A DNA stretch of 49,688 nt, from assembly GCA_902492205.1 (NCBI GenBank), contig CABUKU010000022.1, forward strand, positions 1 to 49,688, in the 5' to 3' direction. Numbering within the stretch: position 1 is the stretch's first letter; each line of letters opens with the position of its first letter. The notes beneath the pieces are model-generated. The model had not been told where the DNA came from. It did not search any database and worked only from the letters and a program-made list of their open reading frames with translations. Of this stretch, positions 16,723 through 24,132 are shown one piece after another. Origin of the DNA: an uncultured Bacteroides sp. Lineage in GTDB: Bacteria > Bacteroidota > Bacteroidia > Bacteroidales > Bacteroidaceae. A program made the translations under genes and the position numbers.

Positions 16723-19683
16723 TTAATAATTGATATTAAATCCTAGTGTAAATGTTCTTGGTCGGGGATAAAAACTTCGATCAACACCACCTGCTATTTC
16801 TGGGTCAAGTCCTGAGTATTTTGTAATGGTGAATACATTCTGTACTGATAGGGTACTACGTATGCCTATTTTTTTATTAAAGACTTTACCAAAATCGTAA
16901 CTTAAACTCAGATTGTCCATTTTAACGAACGAAGCGTTCTCCAGATAATAATCTGACAATGGTTGATTTAGATAGAAATTACTGTCGAACACATTTTTAG
17001 GTGCGTTTAATATAGTTTTGCTTGGACTTAATATATTGCTGTAAGTAGCTAATGCTGAATTCATATTATTATACATGTAATTTCCAAAGCTGCCACGCAA
17101 AGAGGTACTTAGTTCCCAATTCCGGAAAGATAAGGTTGTGCTTAGTCCGCAAGTCATTTTAGGTTCGGATGATTTGGAACGATATAAATCTTTGCTATTT
17201 ATTTTTCCGTCATTATTTAAATCAGCATAAACACCTTCCAATGGTTTCCCATTTTCATCATATACTTGTTTATATAAATAGAAGGAAAAAGTATTATATC
17301 CTACACTGTGTATTTGTACAGTTCCTCCTGTCGAACCAAAAATCCATCCCTGAGGGATTCCTTCATATTCGTCATTATCTACAAGAGTTAGTTTTGTTAT
17401 TTTATTCTTGTTGAAAGCCATATTAAAGGAAGCACTCCAATTCCAGTCTTTTGATTTGATAATATCAGCATTTAATGTAAACTCAACTCCTTTATTCTCC
17501 AAACTACCGATATTAGTAATAAGTTGATTGCTGAAATTACTACCGGCAGGAACACTTACTGTTGCTAGTAAATCTTTGGTTTTCTTTAAATAAAAATCTA
17601 CACTACCATTAATTCTATTATCTAAGAAACCGAAATCCAATGCTACATTATAAGTAGAAGTTGTTTCCCACTTAATATCCTTATCATAAGCAGCAGGGCG
17701 ATACATATAATAGTTCTGGTTTCCGAATTGGTATTGTGCAACGTTGGAACTCATTTCATATCTTGCCAAATAAGGATAATAAAGATAAATATCTTGCTGT
17801 CCTGTTTGTCCGTATCCTAAACGCAGTTTGAGTTCACTTATTGCATTTACATTTTTGAGGAAACTTTCTTCTTTTATTTTCCATGCCAATGCGAAAGATG
17901 GAAATGTACCCCAGCGATTATCGGGATGAAATCGTGAAGAACCGTCTCTACGTACTGTTGCAGTAAGAAGATATTTATTCATCAATGTATAGTTCAGACG
18001 ACCGAATGCAGAAATCAAGGTATTTCGTGGTTCGTCAAAAGGGAAATCAGGAACTGTGAATTCTTCACCGTCTGCTGTATAATCTATATAATTATCAGTG
18101 TGTGTTAACCAATCTTGATAAGTATAACCGGTAGTAATGTCTATAAAACTTTTTATACAATCAAATTCTTTGGCATAATTTAGATAAAACTCAAATAATT
18201 TATTTTTCTTATTACTGCCATATTCTTGGTTTTTACCTCCACGGGAAGCCATCTGAGGAGCCCATGCCGGAACAAATACTCGTCCGGTTCCTTTTGAATA
18301 ATCATAGCCAACATTAAGGTTAGCACGTAATTCGGGTAGAAAGTGCATCTTATAATCTATTTGTGCGGTGGCAATCATTCGAGATACGTTTGATGTATTT
18401 GAGTACGTATCCAGTAAAAGCATCGGGTTGGTCAAAGCTTGTGTTTTGAGTTCTCCTCCAGGCATTAACCATGTAAAGTAGCCATTGTATTTATCAAATC
18501 CATCAGCTTTTACTGGTTGTGTAGGATCAAATGATACAGCAGTCTGGATAGCATCTGTATTAGCAAAACGATTATTAATACGACTTCCTTTGATAGAGGC
18601 ATCGATTTTTAGATGGTTATTAAAAAAACGTGGATTAAGGTTAAGCGAACCGGATAAACGTTCCATATTACCAGTTCTCAAAATTCCGTTTTCATTTAGA
18701 TAACCTAGAGATATACGATAAGGAATGTTCTTTATTGCACCGGATAAACTCAAATTGTTATCTGTACCGAATGCTTCCTGATAAATCTGATCTTGCCAAT
18801 CAGTATTTGTTTTTCCTAATAAACCTCTGAATTCATCTGTGCTTTTGGGATTATTATTGACAATATTTTTGATTTCATCGGCTGATAGTAAATCTAATTT
18901 CTTAGAAATAGTTGATAAAGAGAACTGTGTGCTAAAATCTACTTTAAGTTTTTGTCCCAAATTAGCTTTTTTAGTTGTGATAATGATAACACCGTTAGAA
19001 GCTCTGGAACCATAAATTGCTGTTGCGGAGGCATCTTTTAAGATGTTCATTGACTCAATGTCATTAGGATTGATAGTACTTAGTAAACTTGGAGAACCGG
19101 AAACACCGGAGTTCTCAACGGGTATGCCATCAATAATTATCAATGGATCATTACTTGCAGTTAATGAAGCTCCTCCACGTATACGTATACGGCTACCTGA
19201 ACCGGGAGTTCCTCCACTGGGAGTGACCTGTACACCGGCAACTTTTCCTACAAGCATGCGGTCTGGGGATATACTTCCTTTTTGAAGATCATCTGCCCCA
19301 ACGGAAGTTATCGAACCTGTTAAGTCTTTTTTCTTTACGGAACCATAACCAATGACTACTATGTCTTTTAATTGAACAGCATCATCATTTAACACTACAT
19401 CAATTACTTTTTTATTCCCAACAATGATTTCCTGAGGAGTTGTTCCTACGAAAGAAAAAACAAGAATGGCTCTGCTATTGGGTACTTGTATGGTATATCG
19501 ACCTTCAAAATCGGTAATAACTCCTGTTTTGGTCCCTTTTATTTGGACGCTTGCTCCAGGCATCATTTGTTTTTGAGAATCGAAAACAGTTCCCTTTATT
19601 TCAATAGTCTGTGCTTGAACACTGATAATACTTAGCATCAACATGCACAAAATGCATGCTATTTTCAGCTGAGATGTTTTCAT
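16723..19683 (-). CDS. SusC/RagA-family TonB-dependent glycan transporter
   Basis: The 986 residues begin with a signal peptide (about 1-24). A carboxypeptidase-regulatory-like domain follows (about 27-100), then the plug with the SusC signature in the DASATAIYGSRASNG segment, and a 22-strand beta-barrel ending in aromatic NINY. No N-terminal STN domain is visible, so it is the plain SusC type and not one paired with an anti-sigma factor. It imports oligosaccharides through the outer membrane using TonB energy. It is the third gene from the regulator, 63 bp after the esterase, with a hairpin in that gap. Confidence 0.95.
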   Translation of the reverse strand: MKTSQLKIACILCMLMLSIISVQAQTIEIKGTVFDSQKQMMPGASVQIKGTKTGVITDFEGRYTIQVPNSRAILVFSFVGTTPQEIIVGNKKVIDVVLNDDAVQLKDIVVIGYGSVKKKDLTGSITSVGADDLQKGSISPDRMLVGKVAGVQVTPSGGTPGSGSRIRIRGGASLTASNDPLIIIDGIPVENSGVSGSPSLLSTINPNDIESMNILKDASATAIYGSRASNGVIIITTKKANLGQKLKVDFSTQFSLSTISKKLDLLSADEIKNIVNNNPKSTDEFRGLLGKTNTDWQDQIYQEAFGTDNNLSLSGAIKNIPYRISLGYLNENGILRTGNMERLSGSLNLNPRFFNNHLKIDASIKGSRINNRFANTDAIQTAVSFDPTQPVKADGFDKYNGYFTWLMPGGELKTQALTNPMLLLDTYSNTSNVSRMIATAQIDYKMHFLPELRANLNVGYDYSKGTGRVFVPAWAPQMASRGGKNQEYGSNKKNKLFEFYLNYAKEFDCIKSFIDITTGYTYQDWLTHTDNYIDYTADGEEFTVPDFPFDEPRNTLISAFGRLNYTLMNKYLLTATVRRDGSSRFHPDNRWGTFPSFALAWKIKEESFLKNVNAISELKLRLGYGQTGQQDIYLYYPYLARYEMSSNVAQYQFGNQNYYMYRPAAYDKDIKWETTSTYNVALDFGFLDNRINGSVDFYLKKTKDLLATVSVPAGSNFSNQLITNIGSLENKGVEFTLNADIIKSKDWNWSASFNMAFNKNKITKLTLVDNDEYEGIPQGWIFGSTGGTVQIHSVGYNTFSFYLYKQVYDENGKPLEGVYADLNNDGKINSKDLYRSKSSEPKMTCGLSTTLSFRNWELSTSLRGSFGNYMYNNMNSALATYSNILSPSKTILNAPKNVFDSNFYLNQPLSDYYLENASFVKMDNLSLSYDFGKVFNKKIGIRSTLSVQNVFTITKYSGLDPEIAGGVDRSFYPRPRTFTLGFNINY

Positions 19684-19721
19684 AAATGATTAAATTATGG
19701 TTAATAATTAAACTTCTATAA

Positions 19722-19748
19722 GTAAAATTCTATCGATAGATCAATTTT
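19722..19748 (-). other. Intercistronic hairpin upstream of susC
   Basis: TAAAATT and AATTTTA arms enclose the 12-bp palindrome TCTATCGATAGA (19729-19740), just after the esterase stop codon. It may be a transcript processing or stability element that sets the higher level of susC. No promoter was recognised in the gap. Confidence 0.4.
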
Positions 19749-20685
19749 ATTTTTTTAGAAGAAAAAGTAAAGGAATAAAGAGTCGCTTTGCCCAATATAC
19801 TTCGCTATGATCTTCTTCTGGAAATTCTAAACTTAAAAATGTTTTTTTGTTATAACCTGTTTCTTTGGCTATTTGGTCAACCTGTTTCTGAAATTCGGCA
19901 TAGTTGGCATCTAAACCTTTGGTTCCATGATCAAAATAGATTTTGTGATTATAGGCCGATGGTAAATGCAGTTTTAGATATTTGTTGATACCGGCAGGTA
20001 TTTGTTTATTATAATCAAATGTTCCTATCCAATGAGTCGATAAACAGGCTGCTCCGGTAAATATTTCTGGATATTCACATAATGCATAGATTGATATTAG
20101 TCCCCCCATGCTTGAGCCACATATAAAAGTATTTTCTTGATCTCTTTTAGTCGAATAATTTTCATCAACGAATTTTTTTAGTTCTTGTACGATAAATTTA
20201 AGGTAATTATCTGCAAGAGGCTTACCGGAAAATAATTTCATGAGTTCTTCCCGTTCCGGTTCTGTTATATAATCAATTGCTTTTTGTGGAAAATACTCAA
20301 TATGACGTTTATTGCCGTTGTTGTGGATACCAATGACAATTACATCTTTAATTTTTTTGGCTTTTAATAAGCTTGTTAATGTAGTATCAACATCCCATTC
20401 ATGTTTATTCCAGGAATTGCCGGCATCATATAGCATTTGTCCATCCTGCATATATAATACAGCGTATTCTTTTTGTATAGAGTATCCTTCAGGCAACCAT
20501 ATATCAATATAACGTTCGTCTACAAATTCGGAATGAAATAAATATCTATCTATAGTACCTGCTGCTGTCTGAATTGCATTTTCTATTTTTATTCCTTTTG
20601 CTTTTGAGGAATTCTCATTGTTTTCTGCCCATATAATGTGGGAGAAGAAAAAGAATAAAATAATTGTAGCTATCAGGTTCTTCAT
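19747..20685 (-). CDS. Secreted alpha/beta-hydrolase esterase (esterase D/Fes-like)
   Basis: A signal peptide (about residues 1-20, cut after IIWA) precedes an alpha/beta hydrolase of the PF00756 esterase type. The nucleophile is S192 in CGSSMGG, the catalytic His is probably H293 in EEDHSEVYW, and an acidic partner could be D252 or D259. The 312-residue length fits. Relatives include feruloyl, acetyl and enterobactin esterases, so it could remove acyl or aromatic esters from the PUL substrate. It is the first gene behind the promoter at 20717-20748 and is followed by susC. Substrate class is not resolved. Confidence 0.85.
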   Translation of the reverse strand: MKNLIATIILFFFFSHIIWAENNENSSKAKGIKIENAIQTAAGTIDRYLFHSEFVDERYIDIWLPEGYSIQKEYAVLYMQDGQMLYDAGNSWNKHEWDVDTTLTSLLKAKKIKDVIVIGIHNNGNKRHIEYFPQKAIDYITEPEREELMKLFSGKPLADNYLKFIVQELKKFVDENYSTKRDQENTFICGSSMGGLISIYALCEYPEIFTGAACLSTHWIGTFDYNKQIPAGINKYLKLHLPSAYNHKIYFDHGTKGLDANYAEFQKQVDQIAKETGYNKKTFLSLEFPEEDHSEVYWAKRLFIPLLFLLKK

Positions 20686-20716
20686 TTCGATTATTTTTAG
20701 ATTAATTTCAGTATCA

Positions 20717-20748
20717 CAAAAATACTAGTGGAAGTAATCTAAAACAAA
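20717..20748 (-). promoter_or_regulatory. PUL promoter (-33 TTTG, -7 TATTTTTG)
   Basis: On the minus strand TTTG (20745-20748) is followed 20 bp later by TATTTTTG (20717-20724), a very good match to the Bacteroides consensus with the usual spacing. Transcription would start near 20710, giving a leader of about 25 nt before the esterase ATG and driving the whole PUL run. Confidence 0.7.
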
Positions 20749-20779
20749 GAACCTATTCTTTCTATAATGAAAATATAAT

Positions 20780-20808
20780 TGATTATTTTGTTATGTTATT
20801 GATAATCA
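20780..20808. promoter_or_regulatory. Candidate operator upstream of the PUL promoter
   Basis: TGATTAT (20780-20786) and ATAATCA (20802-20808) form an inverted repeat with a 15-bp spacer. It lies about 30-60 bp upstream of the -33 box, where an activator dimer would bind. The divergence from coding sequence and the neighbouring DUF6377 regulator make it a reasonable target site, but it is AT-rich and could occur by chance. Confidence 0.35.
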
Positions 20809-20858
20809 GTTATATATTGAGAAATAAATATAATGGTTTTATATGGTGAAAGCAAGTT

Positions 20859-22520
20859 TTATATGTCGGATTTTATAGATTCTATTTCCATAATTTTTAG
20901 TTCAAACATATTATTAGAGATAATAGAACGGTTTTTGATTTTAGTTTTATAGGTATTGATTGTATGTACCGAATAATTTAAGAATTTAGCTATATGCTCA
21001 CTGTCTGTAACGCCGAGACGAATGAGGGCAAATATTCTTAGCTCTGTAGTTAGAACATGAGGAGATTGAAGGATGATTTTGTCTTTGTCCGGAAAAAGGT
21101 TATTGAAATGTTCTACGAAGTCTGGAAACAGTTTTAAGAATATGCCATCAAAGGATATAAACTTATTTTCTTTATTTTGTTTTAAGTCAGCCTGTTTAAC
21201 TATTTGCATGAGTTCACTATATTGTCTACTGGCTAATTTACGGCTGACTAATTTGCGAAAACTTTCTATTTCATCCATGAATGCAGAGTTTAGGCTAAAG
21301 AAATATCCGATATATTCATCTTTTATTTTATTTCCTTCTTTTAGCTTCTTGTTTACTTCTCTTAAATCGATATTTTGAGATTGTATTAATTTACGTGCTT
21401 TTTTGAGTTGTTTCATTTGTTTTAAAATGAAAATCATGGCTGCGAGAAAACATAGGAATAAGAAAGTTACAAATACCAATGATATGAATAGCTTTTTTTG
21501 TTGTTGCTGCATCATCTCAAACTTACTTGCCTCTATGATAGGCATTATTTCACCTGCTTCAACTTTCCTGTGACGTGCATTGAAGAATTTTGCATCATCC
21601 ATTGATTGTTTAATATATGAATATGCCCGTTCTAAATTTCCTCTTTTATATGCAATATTCGCTAAGTCGGAGAGCGCTGAACTTTCTTTAGTAACATATT
21701 TAATATCGCCAATAGCAGCTTGAGTTAGAAGTGCTACTGCTTGTAAGGTGTCTTTGTTGAGTAAATGAAACATACCCATTCCACCAATACAAAGGGTTTT
21801 ACTTCTTTCATCTACTTCTTCGGTTGCTAAAAACTCTTTAGTGACTTCAATCGCTTTGTCATATTTTTGCTGGCAGCGGTAAATATTGATAAGTTGTAAT
21901 TTACTTATTGGATCATCATTTCCTTTTAATCTGATAATAGCCGTACTATAATGGATAGATTGGTTATAGTAAAATTTCTCGTAAGGATTATGACGAATGG
22001 CAAGGGCCATGTCTAAATATAGTTTTGAATAGCTGGAATAAAATGCTACTTTACGGTCTAAATCCAGTTTGGTAGAATCTATTGCTTGGAGTAAGTCTTT
22101 AGCTTCTAAAAATAAACCGGCAGATGTGCAACTATATGCCACTACTAAACGTGAGTCTGTTAATTTTAAAGGATCGTTTAATCGTTCGGAAATGTCTATC
22201 ATCTTATTTCCGTAAACAAAAGCTGAATCGTAGTTATATGATTGGTATTCATTAAATAAACTACCATAAAGTTGATATAGATTTTGTAGATTGTCCTCAG
22301 TTGTTATTTTTTGTTGTAGCTTTTTTATCCTTTCTTGTTTTTGTTGTTCATATTGTCCCCTTTCTTTCAGTTCGGCATCTAATTGGGATAAATAGAAATC
22401 AATGGAATCTTTTTTCTCACTGGCATAGATATCAGATAAGAAGCAAAAGAAAAGGAAAAATACTATTCTACACCTCAAAATAGTGCAAGGCGTATTGATA
22501 TTAGCTATCGCTATTGTCAT
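20859..22520 (-). CDS. DUF6377-type TPR membrane regulator with C-terminal LuxR-like HTH
   Basis: This 553-residue protein starts with a hydrophobic signal or anchor (18-33). A TPR-like helical region (about 40-330) follows, then a transmembrane helix (344-366), a coiled coil and a C-terminal DNA-binding domain. The LuxR-like helix-turn-helix is at about 505-528 (VTDSEHIAKFLNYSVHTINT). The layout suggests that the N-terminal part senses a ligand in the periplasm and the HTH faces the cytoplasm. DUF6377 proteins commonly lie next to Bacteroides PULs. This one is the first gene upstream of the PUL promoter, so it probably controls it. The ligand is unknown. Confidence 0.85.
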   Translation of the reverse strand: MTIAIANINTPCTILRCRIVFFLFFCFLSDIYASEKKDSIDFYLSQLDAELKERGQYEQQKQERIKKLQQKITTEDNLQNLYQLYGSLFNEYQSYNYDSAFVYGNKMIDISERLNDPLKLTDSRLVVAYSCTSAGLFLEAKDLLQAIDSTKLDLDRKVAFYSSYSKLYLDMALAIRHNPYEKFYYNQSIHYSTAIIRLKGNDDPISKLQLINIYRCQQKYDKAIEVTKEFLATEEVDERSKTLCIGGMGMFHLLNKDTLQAVALLTQAAIGDIKYVTKESSALSDLANIAYKRGNLERAYSYIKQSMDDAKFFNARHRKVEAGEIMPIIEASKFEMMQQQQKKLFISLVFVTFLFLCFLAAMIFILKQMKQLKKARKLIQSQNIDLREVNKKLKEGNKIKDEYIGYFFSLNSAFMDEIESFRKLVSRKLASRQYSELMQIVKQADLKQNKENKFISFDGIFLKLFPDFVEHFNNLFPDKDKIILQSPHVLTTELRIFALIRLGVTDSEHIAKFLNYSVHTINTYKTKIKNRSIISNNMFELKIMEIESIKSDI

Positions 22521-22575
22521 TGTTTATTTCCAGTTATTAAATTAATTAAGAACCAAGCTGCCACTTGGGGTAATG

Positions 22576-22583
22576 CAAATATA
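22576..22583 (-). promoter_or_regulatory. -7 promoter element of the DUF6377 gene
   Basis: TATATTTG on the minus strand matches TAnnTTTG about 56 bp before the regulator start. A clear -33 box is not seen. Confidence 0.4.
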
Positions 22584-22619
22584 AGCGTATTTTTTAATAT
22601 AGAGCTATTATTGTAAAAT

Positions 22620-22657
22620 AAAAGAGCCATTCCCTATTATTAGAAAATGACTCTTAA
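22620..22657 (-). terminator. Terminator of the sigma-factor operon
   Basis: AAGAGCCATT and AATGACTCTT form a 10-bp stem with one mismatch. It lies about 20 bp after the stop of the Spy-like gene in the direction of transcription, and A/T-rich sequence follows. Confidence 0.55.
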
Positions 22658-22676
22658 TATGCTGATTGTTAAATAA

Positions 22677-23123
22677 TTATTTACTTTTATTCCTATTGTT
22701 TGCTTTCTTTAGAAGTTCCCTGTGAAATTTGATTTCCGCATTTTGTATTTTATAAATTTTTTGAGCGGAAAGAACTTTCTTGAACTTTTTGAAATAAGTT
22801 TTATCCAACTGGTCGGCTTCTATACGTGCATCAAATACAGCTTCGATGATTTCATCATATTGGGCTTCAGTAGTTTTAGGATCTTTTCCTTTTCTGATGA
22901 GCTGCCACGCTTTGTCATTCAATTGCTTTTTCTTTTCCTGTAGCTCATAATACATAGGAAAGAATTTTGCAGCTTCATCTTTTGTCAACCCTGCTCTTTC
23001 TGTAATGAATGCTTGTTGCCTTGCTTTGAATTCTTCAGGAGAGATTCTTTCTTGCGGATGTGTGGCAAACAAAGATGTCACACTGCAAAAAGTGATTAAT
23101 AGTATAATAAGTGTTCTGTTCAT
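22677..23123 (-). CDS. Spy/CpxP-like periplasmic helical protein
   Basis: A signal peptide (about 1-20, cut after LFA) is followed by about 125 charged, helical residues with RQQAFITERAGLTKDEAAKFFP and paired YELQEKKKQLND segments. This resembles the LTxxQ-type Spy/CpxP fold, whose members act as periplasmic chaperones or stress sensors. I recognise the fold type only by pattern, so confidence in function is moderate. It is the last gene of a set with an ECF sigma factor and a single-TM anti-sigma-like protein, 19 bp after the latter. This suggests an envelope-stress module. Confidence 0.7.
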   Translation of the reverse strand: MNRTLIILLITFCSVTSLFATHPQERISPEEFKARQQAFITERAGLTKDEAAKFFPMYYELQEKKKQLNDKAWQLIRKGKDPKTTEAQYDEIIEAVFDARIEADQLDKTYFKKFKKVLSAQKIYKIQNAEIKFHRELLKKANNRNKSK

Positions 23124-23142
23124 TGGGTGATAGGTTTATAAA

Positions 23143-23520
23143 TCATGGTGCAACTTCTGTTGCATCGGTTAAGTACTGGTATAATGCATAATCATCCATC
23201 ATGGTGTTATTGATGATAGTTGAAATTTCTTCATCAGACATTTGCTGCTCTGTTTCTGTTTCCGCTTTAGCAATTGGGTTGTCTTGTTGATGATGGAAGG
23301 ATGCTATTTTAGTGATAAGAAATGCGCCTACAAACATGGCTGCCATATACACCCACGGTTTGATTCTATCCCATCTTCTAACTTTGGTTTCGGTAGGGAT
23401 TTCTTTCTTTTCGGGAAGCTTGTTCATAACTTCATCGGTGAAGTTTTGAAAGTAGCCTTCGGGCACGGTAAACGGATTATCCTTGCCTAACTTCTTCATT
23501 ATTTCATCTTCCTCTTTCAT
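23143..23520 (-). CDS. Single-TM anti-sigma-factor-like protein
   Basis: The 125 residues contain an N-terminal cytoplasmic part opening with DNPFTVPEGYFQNF, which is common in Bacteroidetes anti-sigma-like proteins. One transmembrane segment follows (about 71-90, WVYMAAMFVGAFLITKIA), then a short acidic periplasmic tail. No zinc-type anti-sigma motif (HxxxCxxC) is seen. The position 49 bp after an ECF sigma gene and the topology support an anti-sigma role, which remains inferred. An internal methionine at residue 8 is an alternative start. Confidence 0.7.
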   Translation of the reverse strand: MKEEDEIMKKLGKDNPFTVPEGYFQNFTDEVMNKLPEKKEIPTETKVRRWDRIKPWVYMAAMFVGAFLITKIASFHHQQDNPIAKAETETEQQMSDEEISTIINNTMMDDYALYQYLTDATEVAP

Positions 23521-23569
23521 ATCTGTTCTCCTTCATTATATTCTTTAGACATTAATAATGCGAAAAGGT

Positions 23570-24121
23570 TTAATAGGATTCTTTTAAAAAGTTCTCTATT
23601 TTCTTCACTGCATGGTGGTAAGATGCTTTTAGTGCTCCCACGGTAGTTCCGAATATCTCGGACATTTCTTCATATTTCATTTCTTGATAATATTTCAGGT
23701 TAAATACCATTCGTTGTTTTTCCGGTAAGGTCAGCAGTGCTTTTTGTAATAAGAGTTGTGTCTCGTCTCCCGAAAAATAAGGATCTCCTTCCAGTTTATT
23801 GACTATATCGGCTTCGGGATCATCAATAGGAATAGTGCTTGTAGCCCGTTGTTTATTGAGAAAAGTAAGACATTCATTCAAAGCAATGCGGTAGAGCCAA
23901 GTTGAAATTTTAGCTTCTGCCCGAAAATAATCAATGTTTATCCAAGCTTTGACAAAAGTATTCTGTAAGAGGTCATTAGCATCGTCGTGAGAAAGAACCA
24001 TACGTCTGATTTGCCAATATAACTGTTCACTATATTGAGCTACAACACGAGAGAAAGCTTCTTTCTGAGTTTCTTTATTTTGCAGTCGGTCTATAACTTC
24101 TTGTTCATTGTAAGAGTCCAT
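23570..24121 (-). CDS. ECF-type RNA polymerase sigma factor
   Basis: The 183 residues show sigma-70 region 2 (DDANDLLQNTFVKAW, with the RAEAKISTWLYRIALN stretch) and region 4 with its HTH (LPEKQRMVFNLKYYQ, then YEEMSEIFGTTVGALKAS). Nothing corresponds to regions 1 or 3, as expected for the ECF group. It probably directs transcription of an envelope-stress regulon, held inactive by the single-TM protein encoded next. It lies 11 bp after the L,D-transpeptidase gene, so read-through from that promoter is likely. Confidence 0.93.
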   Translation of the reverse strand: MDSYNEQEVIDRLQNKETQKEAFSRVVAQYSEQLYWQIRRMVLSHDDANDLLQNTFVKAWINIDYFRAEAKISTWLYRIALNECLTFLNKQRATSTIPIDDPEADIVNKLEGDPYFSGDETQLLLQKALLTLPEKQRMVFNLKYYQEMKYEEMSEIFGTTVGALKASYHHAVKKIENFLKESY

Positions 24122-24132
24122 GTATCCTCTCT

